Shown piece by piece: positions 18,410 through 27,229 of a stretch of DNA of 64,000 nt (within the stretch, counting starts at the first letter, position 1; every line of letters begins with the position of its first letter). A program made the translations under genes and the position numbers. The notes beneath the pieces are model-generated. The model saw nothing but the letters and a program-made list of their open reading frames with translations. It was not told where the DNA came from and did not search any database. The stretch is from contig NZ_JAMTCK010000003.1 in assembly GCF_024171785.1 (NCBI RefSeq), positions 372,001 to 436,000 of the forward strand. Direction: 5' to 3'. The stretch comes from Goodfellowiella coeruleoviolacea. Its GTDB lineage: Bacteria; Actinomycetota; Actinomycetes; Mycobacteriales; Pseudonocardiaceae.

Positions 18410-19294
18410 ATGGACAAGCTCTTCGACTTCGCCCTGACCGCACAGCTGCTACAGCTGGACTTCGTGCGCAACGCGCTGCTCGCCGCGGCCGTGCTCGGCC
18501 TGGTCGCCGGGGTGCTCGGGCCGCTGATCATCAGCCGCAACATGGCCTTCTCCGTGCACGGCACCAGTGAGCTGGCGTTCACCGGCGGCGCCGCCGCGCT
18601 GCTGCTGGGCATCGGCGTCGGCTTCGGCGCGCTGGCCGGCGCGGTGGTGGCCGCGCTCATCCTGGGCCTGCTCAGCCGGCGCACCTCCGAGCACGACTCG
18701 GTGATCGGCGCGGTGCTGGCCTTCGGGCTCGGCCTCGGCGTGCTGCTGCTGTGGTTCTACCCCGGCCGGATGTCCAACAAGTTCGGGCTGCTGGTGGGCC
18801 AGATCGTGGGCGTGGACTTCGCCAGCATCCTGCTGCTGTCGGTGTGCGCGGTGCTGGTGCTGGCCGTGCTCGCGGTGATCTACCGGCCGCTGCTGTTCGC
18901 CAGCGTCGACCCGGAGGTGGCCGCGGCCAGGGGCGTGCCGGCGCGGCTGCTGGCCCCGGTGTTCGCCGTGCTGGTGGGCGTGGCCACCGCGCTGGGCGTG
19001 CAGACCGTGGGGTCACTGCTGGTGCTGGCGCTCATGGTCACCCCGGCCGCCGCGGCCTGCCGGGTCACCGCCAGCCCGGTGCGCGCCACGGTGCTGTCCG
19101 TGGTGTTCGCCGAGGTGTCGGTGCTGGGCGGGATCGTGCTGTCGCTGGCCCCGGGCGCGCCGGTGAGCGCGTTCGTCACGGCCATCTCGTTCCTGATCTA
19201 CCTGGCCTGCCGGGTGATCAGCGCGGTGCGCACCCACCGCCGCCCCGCCACTTCCCCCCAGCAAACGCGCGAGTTGACGTTGCAAACCCCCTGA
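18410..19294 (+). CDS. znuB: Zinc ABC transporter permease
   Basis: The 294-residue ABC-3 family permease has eight to nine hydrophobic segments. Characteristic sequence includes VAGVLGPLIISRNMAFSVHG near residue 33 and QTVGSLLVLALMVTPAA near 195. It forms the membrane channel of the ZnuABC importer. Its last ten codons and stop fall inside a copy of a 47-bp dispersed repeat, so the C-terminal tail is probably repeat-derived rather than functional. Confidence 0.93.
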   Translation: MDKLFDFALTAQLLQLDFVRNALLAAAVLGLVAGVLGPLIISRNMAFSVHGTSELAFTGGAAALLLGIGVGFGALAGAVVAALILGLLSRRTSEHDSVIGAVLAFGLGLGVLLLWFYPGRMSNKFGLLVGQIVGVDFASILLLSVCAVLVLAVLAVIYRPLLFASVDPEVAAARGVPARLLAPVFAVLVGVATALGVQTVGSLLVLALMVTPAAAACRVTASPVRATVLSVVFAEVSVLGGIVLSLAPGAPVSAFVTAISFLIYLACRVISAVRTHRRPATSPQQTRELTLQTP

Positions 19295-19312
19295 GTTGAC
19301 ACTTCACGCAGG
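19266..19312 (+). repeat. Dispersed 47-bp intergenic repeat, copy A
   Basis: This stretch matches 39 of 47 bases of the reverse complement of 42984-43030. Internally it has two related 22-bp halves, each containing GAGTTGAC or GAGTCGAC. It overlaps the 3' end of znuB. The second copy also overlaps a gene end. Confidence 0.75.
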
Positions 19313-19325
19313 GCCATGTGGGTGA

Positions 19326-19348
19326 CCCCGGGCCGGATCGGCCCGGGG
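19326..19348. terminator. Bidirectional hairpin between convergent genes
   Basis: A perfect 9-bp GC stem (CCCCGGGCC/GGCCCGGGG) with a five-base loop lies between the ends of znuB and the convergent acetyltransferase gene. There is no T-run. Confidence 0.5.
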
Positions 19349-19356
19349 CCCCGGCG

Positions 19357-21072
19357 TCAGTTGACCGGGTGGGCGGCCAGGGCCTGGCCGAGCCTGTCGA
19401 TGAACGAGGGGTTGAGGAACGGCACCGAGCCGCTGGCCAGCGTGCGCTCGACCACCTCGACCGCGATCACCTGCCGGTCGGTCAGCATGTTGATCACGTC
19501 GTCGGTGTGGTCGGCCAGCACCTGGTAGTGCACCAGGGAGATGTCGTTGAACGCGGCGCCCAGGTAGGGGCCGGTCGGCAGGGTGAACGAGTCACCGAGC
19601 CAGCCGACCCGGTCGCTGACCGTGCCGGTGATCGGCGGCGTGGAGAAGCGCACCACCTGCGAGTTGAACGACTCCGGCATGGACTGGGTGCGGTTCTCCG
19701 AGCCGTCCGGCCGCAGCCGGTAGAAGTGGCCCGACTTGGTGCCGGTGCGGCCCTGCAACGGGGGCAGGTCGGCCTTGGTCTGCCAGGACTGGCCCTCGCT
19801 GTCCTGCCAGGTGGCGGTCACCCCGGGCCTGACCTGCTCCGCGACCGCCTTGGCCAGCACGATCCCGGCCTCGTCGGTCCAGTGCGTGTCCAGCTTGTGG
19901 TAGACCACGCGGTGGATGCTGGCCTCCTCGTCCTCCAGCCGCTGGCGGATGTCCAGCGCGCCGGTCTCCGTCGGCACCCGCTGCCAGAACTGGGCGGTGG
20001 CCTGCTGCGCGCACTCCTTGTTCGGGTAGTCGTCGGGCAGGGTCTCCGGCACCATCGTGGTCTTGTCCGGGGCGACCACGAACACGAACCGCCGGCCGGA
20101 CGCCTCCACCACCTGGCGCAGCCGCTGCACCTGCTGGATCGTCTGGTCCAGCGGCTGGGCCGGGTTGCACTTGGCGTCCATGTCCCGGCTGTAGTACAGC
20201 CAGCCGTCCTTGCCCTCCACGGCCCGGCCGTTGACGTTGGGGTCGACGCCGCCCGGTGCGGGCTGGGTGCTGTCGCCGTCGGCGCCGCCGGGCTGGCTCT
20301 GGCCGGGCTGGGTGGTCTGGCTGGTGTCGCCGGTGCTGCCGGTCAGCGGCCCGCTCTGGTCGTTGTCGCCCTGGTCGAACGGGGCCGGCTCACCGAAGAC
20401 GCCCCGGCTGATCCCGTCGGCCGCCTGCACCGCCGCCGCCCGGAACACCAGGTGGTCGGTGGCCCACTGGCTCAGGCCGGTGAAGAACCCCCACCCCTGG
20501 CTCAGACTGGGGAACTCGGCCGGCGGGCGGTTCTCGATCTCGGCCGGGCGGGCACCGAACATCACCGACAGCACCGGAACCGCGAAGAAGATCGACGCGC
20601 ACACCAGCGCGGTCCACTGCCGGCCGCCGTGTCGGGGCCGGTGCAGCGCGTGCTCCCGGGGCAGCCACGCCTCGTGCACGGGTGGCAGCGCGGCCGGTGG
20701 CCGCCACCAGGCCCGCCCCGGCTGCCGGGGCCCAGGACCCTGCTGCGGCTGGACCGGCCTGGCCGGACCGGTACCCGGCTGGCCTGGACCTGCCTGGCCT
20801 GGACCGGCTTGCTGGCCGGGACCTGCCTGGCCCGGACCGGCTTGCTGGCCGGGACCCACCGGACCGGGGCCGGGCTGGCCCGCACCGGGCTGCTGCGGGC
20901 CGGGCAGTGGGACACCGGGCCGCTGCCCCGGCTGGCCGAGACCCGGATGCCTGGGCTGCCCAAGGCCCTGCCGGGGCTGACCGGGGGCCGGCTGCGGCCG
21001 GTCGAGGCCCTGCTGTGGGCCGGCGCCCTGTTGCCGCAGGTTGGGTATGTGCTGCCGCCCGAACACCGTCAC
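19357..21072 (-). CDS. AlgJ/AlgX-like SGNH acetyltransferase, membrane-anchored
   Basis: The 571-residue protein has a 130-residue Pro/Gln/Gly-rich cytoplasmic N-terminus with PGQ-type repeats. A single membrane segment near residues 158-178 follows, and then an extracytoplasmic SGNH-like domain of the AlgX/AlgJ family. Visible catalytic-type motifs are KLDTHWTDEAG near residue 385 (the D-x-H pair) and GDSFTLPTGPYLG near 493 (the nucleophile Ser). Such proteins transfer acetyl groups from an MBOAT partner to a polysaccharide. A matching MBOAT gene lies at 25456-26889 on the same strand. Start GTG 21072 is tentative because the ribosome-binding site is weak. The acceptor polymer is unknown. 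Confidence 0.83.
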   Translation of the reverse strand: MTVFGRQHIPNLRQQGAGPQQGLDRPQPAPGQPRQGLGQPRHPGLGQPGQRPGVPLPGPQQPGAGQPGPGPVGPGQQAGPGQAGPGQQAGPGQAGPGQPGTGPARPVQPQQGPGPRQPGRAWWRPPAALPPVHEAWLPREHALHRPRHGGRQWTALVCASIFFAVPVLSVMFGARPAEIENRPPAEFPSLSQGWGFFTGLSQWATDHLVFRAAAVQAADGISRGVFGEPAPFDQGDNDQSGPLTGSTGDTSQTTQPGQSQPGGADGDSTQPAPGGVDPNVNGRAVEGKDGWLYYSRDMDAKCNPAQPLDQTIQQVQRLRQVVEASGRRFVFVVAPDKTTMVPETLPDDYPNKECAQQATAQFWQRVPTETGALDIRQRLEDEEASIHRVVYHKLDTHWTDEAGIVLAKAVAEQVRPGVTATWQDSEGQSWQTKADLPPLQGRTGTKSGHFYRLRPDGSENRTQSMPESFNSQVVRFSTPPITGTVSDRVGWLGDSFTLPTGPYLGAAFNDISLVHYQVLADHTDDVINMLTDRQVIAVEVVERTLASGSVPFLNPSFIDRLGQALAAHPVN

Positions 21073-21607
21073 CCGCTCACGGTATCCCGACTGACCGTTC
21101 GCCTTGCGTCAAACCGGGCTTTTCCCAGTCAGGCAGGGGCACCGCGGCGGAACGGGGAGCACACGGCGGGCGCGCCACCACCGGTCCTCCCCGCCGCCGG
21201 CTCACCGCACGGCGAGCCGGCGGCCGCGGCCAGTTCGGCCAGTCGCGCGGATCCGTGGGCAGCGTGTCGTTGGCCGGGTACACCTCGGTGACAGCTCGCC
21301 GACCCCGGTGTCACTGCCGTTGTCGGCCCGGACCACGCCAAACGCCGGCCTGGTACGCCCGGCTCGTGCCGTCCCGTTGACCCAGTCGCTGAACTGCGAA
21401 CGCGGCGTCCCGATCGCTCACCTGCCGCCGCCCCCTCGGTGTCAACCAGGCTCTCGTCTGGCTGCGCCAGCCGATCCGCGCTCGCGCTGACCGCTCGGTG
21501 TCAACCTGCTCACGTCACGCCGCCGGCACCGGCGGAGGTCGTACGGGGGACGCACCCGGGCCGGAAATGTGTCGCGGCGGGTGGAATGCCCGGTGGATCA
21601 TGGGCGA
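21073..21607. other. Intergenic stretch with possible gene remnant and short direct repeats
   Basis: No intact gene is convincing here. On the minus strand, about 21280-21390 reads as WVNGTARAGRTRPAFGVV and 21230-21283 reads, in a shifted frame, as VYPANDTLPTDPRDWPNWP. This looks like protein sequence broken by a frameshift, perhaps an old gene end. The 13-mer CTCGGTGTCAACC occurs twice, at 21435 and 21494. The upstream region of the P-loop kinase gene is at the right end. Confidence 0.4.
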
Positions 21608-22150
21608 ATGTCAGGTATCTCCCAGGCCGTCGTGCTGATCACCGGCATCCAGGCGGCCGGCAAGTCGTCCGTGGCCCAGGCGCTGGCCGAGCGCCTGCCG
21701 AAGTCGGTGCACCTGCGTGGCGACACGTTCCGCCGCATGATTGTCAACGGTGGCGCCGACATGACCCCGGAACAGCACGCCGACGCGGTCGCCCAGCTCC
21801 GACTGCGGCACCGACTCACCGCGCAGGCGGCCGACACCTACTTCCAGGCCGGCTTCACCGTGGTGGCGCAGGACGTGGTGCTCGGTGCGGAACTGCGCCA
21901 CCTCGTCGAGCAGATCCACAGTCGGCCACTGCTGCTCGTGGTGCTCGCGCCGAGCCAGGAGGCGGTGGCCGCCAGGGAGGCGGGCCGGACGAAGAAGGCG
22001 TACGGGACGTGGACGGTGCAGCAGCTGGACGAGGGGCTGCGCCAGGACACCCCGCGGCTGGGCCTGTGGCTGGACACGTCCACGCACACCGTGGAGCAGA
22101 CCGTCACCGAGATCCTGGACCGCGCCTGGACCGAAGCGGCGGTGCGCTAG
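21608..22150 (+). CDS. P-loop kinase of the chloramphenicol-phosphotransferase-like family
   Basis: The 180-residue protein is a small AAA/P-loop kinase. It has Walker A GIQAAGKSS near residues 12-20, the LRGDTFRRMIVNGG region, VVAQDVVLG (a Walker-B-like strand) near residue 85 and a lid-like REAGRTKKAYG region near 120. Relatives phosphorylate small molecules such as antibiotics or nucleosides, or resemble zeta toxins. There is no antitoxin-like partner, so resistance or housekeeping phosphorylation is more likely than a toxin role. The start ATG 21608 immediately precedes the conserved N-terminal strand; upstream GTG starts add unconserved residues. Confidence 0.78.
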   Translation: MSGISQAVVLITGIQAAGKSSVAQALAERLPKSVHLRGDTFRRMIVNGGADMTPEQHADAVAQLRLRHRLTAQAADTYFQAGFTVVAQDVVLGAELRHLVEQIHSRPLLLVVLAPSQEAVAAREAGRTKKAYGTWTVQQLDEGLRQDTPRLGLWLDTSTHTVEQTVTEILDRAWTEAAVR

Positions 22151-22209
22151 CCCCAGCCCACCCCGGCCCGACCCGGCGCAGCCCAGCTCGACCCCGCTTG
22201 GCCGCTCGG

Positions 22210-23724
22210 TCAGGACGCGAGCGCGGCATCGGACGACCCGCTGCCGGACCGGCCGGTCGGGCCACCCGGCCCCGGTCCCCTGCGGTCGTCGCCGCCGTCC
22301 TGCTCGGCCTCGGAGAACGCGTCGGCCGGGCACATCCGCAGGCCACCGCCGTCCTGGCGGGCCACCCAGACCTGGTTGCGGCCCCGCTCCTTGGCCTCGT
22401 ACACCGCCGTGTCCGCGGAGTGCTGGGCCATGCCGAGGCTGGTGCCGCAGTTGGGGATGGTGGCCAGGCCGATCGACGCGGAGATCGCCTTGGGGCCGCT
22501 CCGCCCGCCGAGCGGGTCGGCGCTGCTGCGGCCGCGCAGCGAGATCAGGTTGTGCCGCTTGTCCTTGGTGATCACGGTCAGCGTGGCGATGGCGGAGCGG
22601 ATGCGCTCGGCCACCACAACGCCCTCGCTGGTGCTGGTGTCGGCGAGCACCACCACGAACTCCTCGCCGCCGTCGCGCGCGGCCAGGTCGTCCGGCCGCA
22701 ACTTCTCCCGCAGCACCCGGCCCACCTCGGCCAGCACGGCGTTGCCGGCCGGATGGCCCCAGGTGTCGTTGATCGACTTGAAGTGGTCGAGGTCGATCAC
22801 CAGCACGGTGACCTCCTGGCCGTCCTGCAGGCAGCGCTGGGCCAGCCGCTCGCCGTACTCGGCCAGCCCGTTGGAGTTGAGCAGGCCGGTGCGGTAGTCG
22901 GTGTGCGCGTCCTCGGTGAGCTGCTGGTGGCGCTGCTGCTGCTCGTCGAGCAACTGCTGCTGCTCACCGAGCAGCCGGTGCAGGTAGGCGTGCCGCTGGC
23001 GGGTGCGGTCCAGCATGATGTTGGCCATGCTCACCGGCACCACGGCCAGCAGCGCCGCGGCCCAGTGGCCGGTCATCAGCACCCCGAGCAGCGCGCCGGC
23101 GCCCAGGGTGGTCACCTCCAGCAGGTTGTCCTCCCGGGAGCCCAGCACCTGCCGCCACCGGGTGCCCGGCTGGGTCAGCTTGATCGCACCGCCCACGGCC
23201 ACCGCCTGGATGCCGCCGTAGATGACCGCGGCGACAGCCAGCACGACCACCATCACCAGGTCGTCCAGTCCGGTCGCGCTGGGGTGCACGGCCACCCCGG
23301 TCAGCTTGATCAACACCCGCACCGCCAGCACACTGGCCAGGATCTCGGCCGTGCTGAACACCAGCTGGTACAGCTTGCGCCGGGCGATCGGCTGGATGAG
23401 CATCCGGATGAGCATGATCAACGTGACGGTGCACACACTTGGCAGCACGAGAACCGCGGCAAAGGTCCAGACCGAGGTCAGGTCCATGTGCGGGCCGCGT
23501 GCGCTGTCCCGACGCTCCTCCTCGGCACGGCGGACCGCGATGTGGTGCGCCAGGCTGGCCGTGGCCAGCGTCGCGGTCCGGACCCAGTCACCGGTGGTGG
23601 GCAGGTGGTCGTTGGACAGCATCCAGACCACACCGACCAATACCACCGCCTCCACGCTCAGGAGATAGGCAATGGCTCTGGCCGGCAGCGACCAGATCGC
23701 CCATCTGGTGGGCAGTAGAGGCAT
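22210..23724 (-). CDS. Membrane-bound diguanylate cyclase (GGDEF)
   Basis: The 504-residue protein has an N-terminal membrane region with seven to eight hydrophobic segments (residues 10-255), a Gln-rich coiled-coil linker (about 265-290) and a GGDEF domain. The active-site motif is GGEEF near residue 351. An inhibitory I-site RPDD lies exactly five residues before it, so product inhibition is expected. It should make c-di-GMP from two GTP. No EAL domain is present. A 40-residue insertion rich in Arg/Ser/Gly (near residues 385-410) and a Gly/Asp-rich tail are unusual. The start ATG 23724 was chosen because conserved hydrophobic sequence begins there. It lies between acetyltransferase-system genes, which suggests c-di-GMP control of an extracellular polymer. 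Confidence 0.9.
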   Translation of the reverse strand: MPLLPTRWAIWSLPARAIAYLLSVEAVVLVGVVWMLSNDHLPTTGDWVRTATLATASLAHHIAVRRAEEERRDSARGPHMDLTSVWTFAAVLVLPSVCTVTLIMLIRMLIQPIARRKLYQLVFSTAEILASVLAVRVLIKLTGVAVHPSATGLDDLVMVVVLAVAAVIYGGIQAVAVGGAIKLTQPGTRWRQVLGSREDNLLEVTTLGAGALLGVLMTGHWAAALLAVVPVSMANIMLDRTRQRHAYLHRLLGEQQQLLDEQQQRHQQLTEDAHTDYRTGLLNSNGLAEYGERLAQRCLQDGQEVTVLVIDLDHFKSINDTWGHPAGNAVLAEVGRVLREKLRPDDLAARDGGEEFVVVLADTSTSEGVVVAERIRSAIATLTVITKDKRHNLISLRGRSSADPLGGRSGPKAISASIGLATIPNCGTSLGMAQHSADTAVYEAKERGRNQVWVARQDGGGLRMCPADAFSEAEQDGGDDRRGPGPGGPTGRSGSGSSDAALAS

Positions 23725-23939
23725 GTGCTTGGCTTCGTCTTGGCTTGCGTCGGTCAAACTACTTACCTGACGGTGTATATCTACGAGGACTCCTGTGAAA
23801 CCCTGCTCCCGGTCGGGGGTGATCAGCGTGCTGCGCAACCGCGAGTGGTGATCCCGTTGTCGTTGTCCCTAGTCACTCCTGGTGAGAGATGAGATAAGAC
23901 GTTATGTCACGCAACCGTGAGTGGTGAAGGTGCCAGTGC

Positions 23940-25217
23940 CTACGCCGATGTCCCAGTGTTGGCCATGCGGTGCAGCCGACGCCAGGACAGGGCCCCGTAC
24001 CAGGCCAGCAACACACCCAACACGCCAGCCCCGGCCAGCGCGGTGGTGACCGACCCGGCGAGCTGGGCGGCGCCACCCCCGACCGCCATGCCACCTCCCT
24101 GACTGGCCCGCAGCGCCGTGCGGGCGATGCCGTGTGCCCGCCCCCGGTAGGCGTCGGGCACCGATCGCCCCCACACCGCTCTGGCGGGCGTGTGGTACGC
24201 CCCGGCCATGGCCGCCACCAGCAACAACACCAGGGTCACCGGCAGGTTCGGGTGCAGTGCGAAGCCGATCAGCGGCGCCAGGGAGACCACCGCCAGCGGG
24301 CCGACCAGCCGTTCGCGCGCCCGGTCGTCGCGCACCAGCCGGTAGAGCAGCAGCACGCCGAGCACGTTCCCGGCGGGTTCGACGGCCAGCAGCAGCCCGG
24401 CCGCCCACGGCGTGCCGAGCCGGTCGGCCAGTGGCACGGCCAGGCCCTCGGGCACCATGGCGAACCCGGCCAGCAACCGCAGCCCGAGGGTCGACCGCAG
24501 CAGCGGGCTGCCCAGGATCACCGCCAACGCGCTCGTCCTGGCCGCCCCACCGTCCCCAGGGACAGCGCCCGGGGCGCCCGCGCGGTCCCCGCCCTCCGGG
24601 GCACCGGCACGGGCCGCCCGGCTCGGGTCGGCCGCCGGCCTGGCCACGCACGTCACCTGCACCAGCACCGCGACCAGGACGAACGTCGCCGCGTTGACGG
24701 CGAGGGCGGTGTGCGGGCCCGCCGCGGTCACCACCAGGCCGGCACTGGCCAGCCCCACCATCTGCGCGATGTCGGCGGAGGACCCGAACAGCGCCACCCC
24801 GTGGTCGTAGTCCCTGGCCGGCAGGGCCAGCGGCAGGGTGGCCTCCTGCGCGGCCAGGAACGGTGACGCGATCATCTGCACGGCCACCAGCAGCACGATC
24901 ATCAGGGGCAGCGGCAGGTCGGGCAGGGCCATGACGGCCATCAGCGCCGCCTGCGCCCACGCGCAGCACACCATCACCGCGCGCCGCGGGTACCGGTCGG
25001 CCAGCCAGGCCAGCAGCGGACCGGAGACCAGGGTGGGCAGCATGGTCAGCGCGTAGCTGGTCGCGGTCCACGCCGCGGACTGGGTGCGGGCGTAGACGAG
25101 CAGGGACAGCGCGACAACCGCGAGCTGGTCACCCACGGTTGACACGGTTGCCGAGATCCACAGCCCCCGGAACTCCCGGTGGGCCAGGACGGCCCGGACA
25201 GAGCCTGTCGGCCTCAC
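23940..25217 (-). CDS. MFS transporter (drug-efflux-like)
   Basis: The 425-residue protein has about 12 hydrophobic segments. The FRGLWISATVSTVGDQLAVV start and the loop-2/3 motif LADRYPRRAVMV near residue 70 are those of the MFS-3/EmrB-unrelated macrolide-efflux-like group. A 40-residue Ala/Gly/Asp-rich central loop (about 195-235) divides the two halves. Start GTG 25217 is preceded by GGGGACC. It is probably an exporter, substrate unknown. It is the first gene upstream of the diguanylate cyclase on the same strand, with a 215-base gap. Confidence 0.85.
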   Translation of the reverse strand: MRPTGSVRAVLAHREFRGLWISATVSTVGDQLAVVALSLLVYARTQSAAWTATSYALTMLPTLVSGPLLAWLADRYPRRAVMVCCAWAQAALMAVMALPDLPLPLMIVLLVAVQMIASPFLAAQEATLPLALPARDYDHGVALFGSSADIAQMVGLASAGLVVTAAGPHTALAVNAATFVLVAVLVQVTCVARPAADPSRAARAGAPEGGDRAGAPGAVPGDGGAARTSALAVILGSPLLRSTLGLRLLAGFAMVPEGLAVPLADRLGTPWAAGLLLAVEPAGNVLGVLLLYRLVRDDRARERLVGPLAVVSLAPLIGFALHPNLPVTLVLLLVAAMAGAYHTPARAVWGRSVPDAYRGRAHGIARTALRASQGGGMAVGGGAAQLAGSVTTALAGAGVLGVLLAWYGALSWRRLHRMANTGTSA

Positions 25218-25455
25218 GGTCCCCGCCGGCTCGTCCGCGCTGCTGACCCAGCCACCTAACCCCTTTACGAAATGCTTGTCCCCACCTCGAAAGGTAGAAG
25301 CTACTGCCAGTTCATTCGCTACCGCAGCTAAGGGTGTACCTAAACAGAGTAGGTCGATAACTCTTCGTGGTCACGGCTGGAGGGTGCGGCGTGACCGGTC
25401 CCACCCACGCACCAGCCGAACGGCTCTGGCGGAGACGCGCCACACCGGTCCCCAC

Positions 25456-26889
25456 CTAGAACTGGTAGTAGAGGAACGGGCTGAACGTGCCGCTGGCGAT
25501 CAGGATCGCCGCGTAGACCAGCCCGACCGTCATCACCGCCACCCGCAGCGTGGCCGCGGGCACCCCCCGGGCCGACTCCAGGAACGGGCCGGTGACGGGC
25601 TGCGTCGGCAGGAACACCACCAGTGCGCACAGCAGCAGGATCACCAGCCGCTGGTTGGTCAGTGCCGTGTCCACCGCGTCGGTCAACCCACCGAAGTCGG
25701 GCAGCAGCATGTGGCCCAGCATGCTCAGGGCCTGGCCCATGTCCGGCGCCTTGAAGAACACCCAGCCGAACACCACCAGCAGCAGGGTGAGCACCCGGCG
25801 CGCGATCCGCCCGGCCAGGCTGGTCGGGGTGCGGTCCCAGCCGAAACCGCGTTCGATCACCAGCAGCGCGCCGTGGTAGACACCCCACACCAGGAACGTC
25901 CAGTTCGCGCCGTGCCAGAACCCGGTCAGCACGAACACGATGGACAGGTTGCGGTAGGTCCGGCCGACCCCGCGCCGGTTGCCGCCCAGCGGGATGTAGA
26001 CGTAGTCGCGGAACCAGCGGGACAGCGACATGTGCCAGCGCCGCCAGAACTCGGTCACGGTCACCGAGGAGTAGGGCCGGGCGAAGTTCTCCGGCAGGCG
26101 GAAGCCCAGCATCCGGCCCAGGCCGATGGCCATGTCCGAGTAGCCGGAGAAGTCGAAGTACAGCTGGAGGGTGTAGCCGACCGCGCCCAGCCAGGCGATG
26201 CCGAAGGTCATCTGGTTGGAGGGCGTGGCGAAGCAGGCGTCCACCATGGGCGCCAGCGAGTCGGCGATGATGACCTTCTTGCACAACCCGAGCGCGAACC
26301 GGGGGAAGCCGGCGGCGATGTCGTCCAGCCGGTGCGTGCGCTCCTGGTGCAGCTGGTCGGAGATCTCCCGGAACCGCACGATCGGCCCGGCCACCAGCTG
26401 CGGGAACATCGCGATGTAGGTGACGAACGAGACCGGGTTGCGCAGCGCCGGCCGCTCACCCCGGTAGATGTCCACCACATAGGAGATGTGGTGGAACGTG
26501 TAGAACGAGATGCCGATCGGCAGCGCCAGGTGCGTCACGGGGAAGTCCCCGCCGAAGACCGCGGCCAGGTTGGCCAGCTGCTGGGTGGCGAACCCGGCGT
26601 ACTTCCACACCACCAGCATGGCCAGGTCGAAGCCGATGATCCCGATTAACAGCCGGCGCCGCACCCGCTGGTCGGCACCGGGCCCGTCCGGTTCCAGCCG
26701 CAGCCCGACCAGGTAGTTGGCCACGATGCAGGCCAACAGCAGCAGCGTGGTCGCGCCGGCCGCGCTCAGGTAGAAGAGCAGGCTGGCCAGGGCCACCACA
26801 CCGTTGCGCCAGCCCCGCGGGGTGATCAGGACGGCGACGAGTACCGCCGGCATGAAGTACCACAGGAACAGGGGAGTGGCGAACGACAT
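25456..26889 (-). CDS. MBOAT family O-acyltransferase (AlgI/DltB-like)
   Basis: The 477-residue membrane protein has ten or more hydrophobic segments and the MBOAT hallmarks: LPIGISFYTFHHISYVVDIY near residue 125, the FARPYSSVTVTEFWRRWHMS block near 265 and the catalytic-type His in TGFWHGANWTFLVWG near 325. These enzymes move an acyl group, usually acetyl, across the membrane to an extracellular acceptor together with an AlgJ/AlgX-like protein. Such a partner is encoded at 19357-21072 on the same strand, with three unrelated genes between. The start ATG 26889 fits the family N-terminus. Confidence 0.93.
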   Translation of the reverse strand: MSFATPLFLWYFMPAVLVAVLITPRGWRNGVVALASLLFYLSAAGATTLLLLACIVANYLVGLRLEPDGPGADQRVRRRLLIGIIGFDLAMLVVWKYAGFATQQLANLAAVFGGDFPVTHLALPIGISFYTFHHISYVVDIYRGERPALRNPVSFVTYIAMFPQLVAGPIVRFREISDQLHQERTHRLDDIAAGFPRFALGLCKKVIIADSLAPMVDACFATPSNQMTFGIAWLGAVGYTLQLYFDFSGYSDMAIGLGRMLGFRLPENFARPYSSVTVTEFWRRWHMSLSRWFRDYVYIPLGGNRRGVGRTYRNLSIVFVLTGFWHGANWTFLVWGVYHGALLVIERGFGWDRTPTSLAGRIARRVLTLLLVVFGWVFFKAPDMGQALSMLGHMLLPDFGGLTDAVDTALTNQRLVILLLCALVVFLPTQPVTGPFLESARGVPAATLRVAVMTVGLVYAAILIASGTFSPFLYYQF

Positions 26890-27229
26890 CCTGGTGCCTT
26901 GCTGCAGGGGAGGGGGCGAGCAGTGACCCTAACCGAGTTCGCTGGGTAGCAGGCCGCGAACCAGGATTTTGCCGTGCCGTGCCGTGCCGTGCGGTCCGTA
27001 CTGCTGGTCCGTGCCGTGCCAGGTTCGTGCCGGCTCGTGTTCGGTCTGGGTTCGTGCCGGTTCGCGTTCGGTCCGGGCTCGTGTTCGGGCGGCCGGCGTC
27101 GGGGCCGGCGCACGCCACCACAGGGGTGGCCCGCACCGGCCCGGTCCAGCCGTCACCGCCGTGGCACCGGCGCCCACCAGCACGCCGCCGCGCCGCGCGG
27201 TGCCGGGCGCCGCCCCGACCAGGACCGGG
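26890..27229. other. Intergenic stretch with low-complexity repeats
   Basis: No gene is supported. Bases 26970-27095 are made of imperfect short repeats of GTGCC/GTTCG type, beginning with about four head-to-tail copies of GCCGT. The promoter for the MBOAT gene should lie at the left end. The remainder is high-GC sequence without visible structure. Confidence 0.6.

Noticed and set aside
21608-22150. Zeta-toxin of a toxin-antitoxin pair
   Set aside because: No small epsilon-like antitoxin gene is adjacent, and the sequence fits small-molecule kinases equally well.
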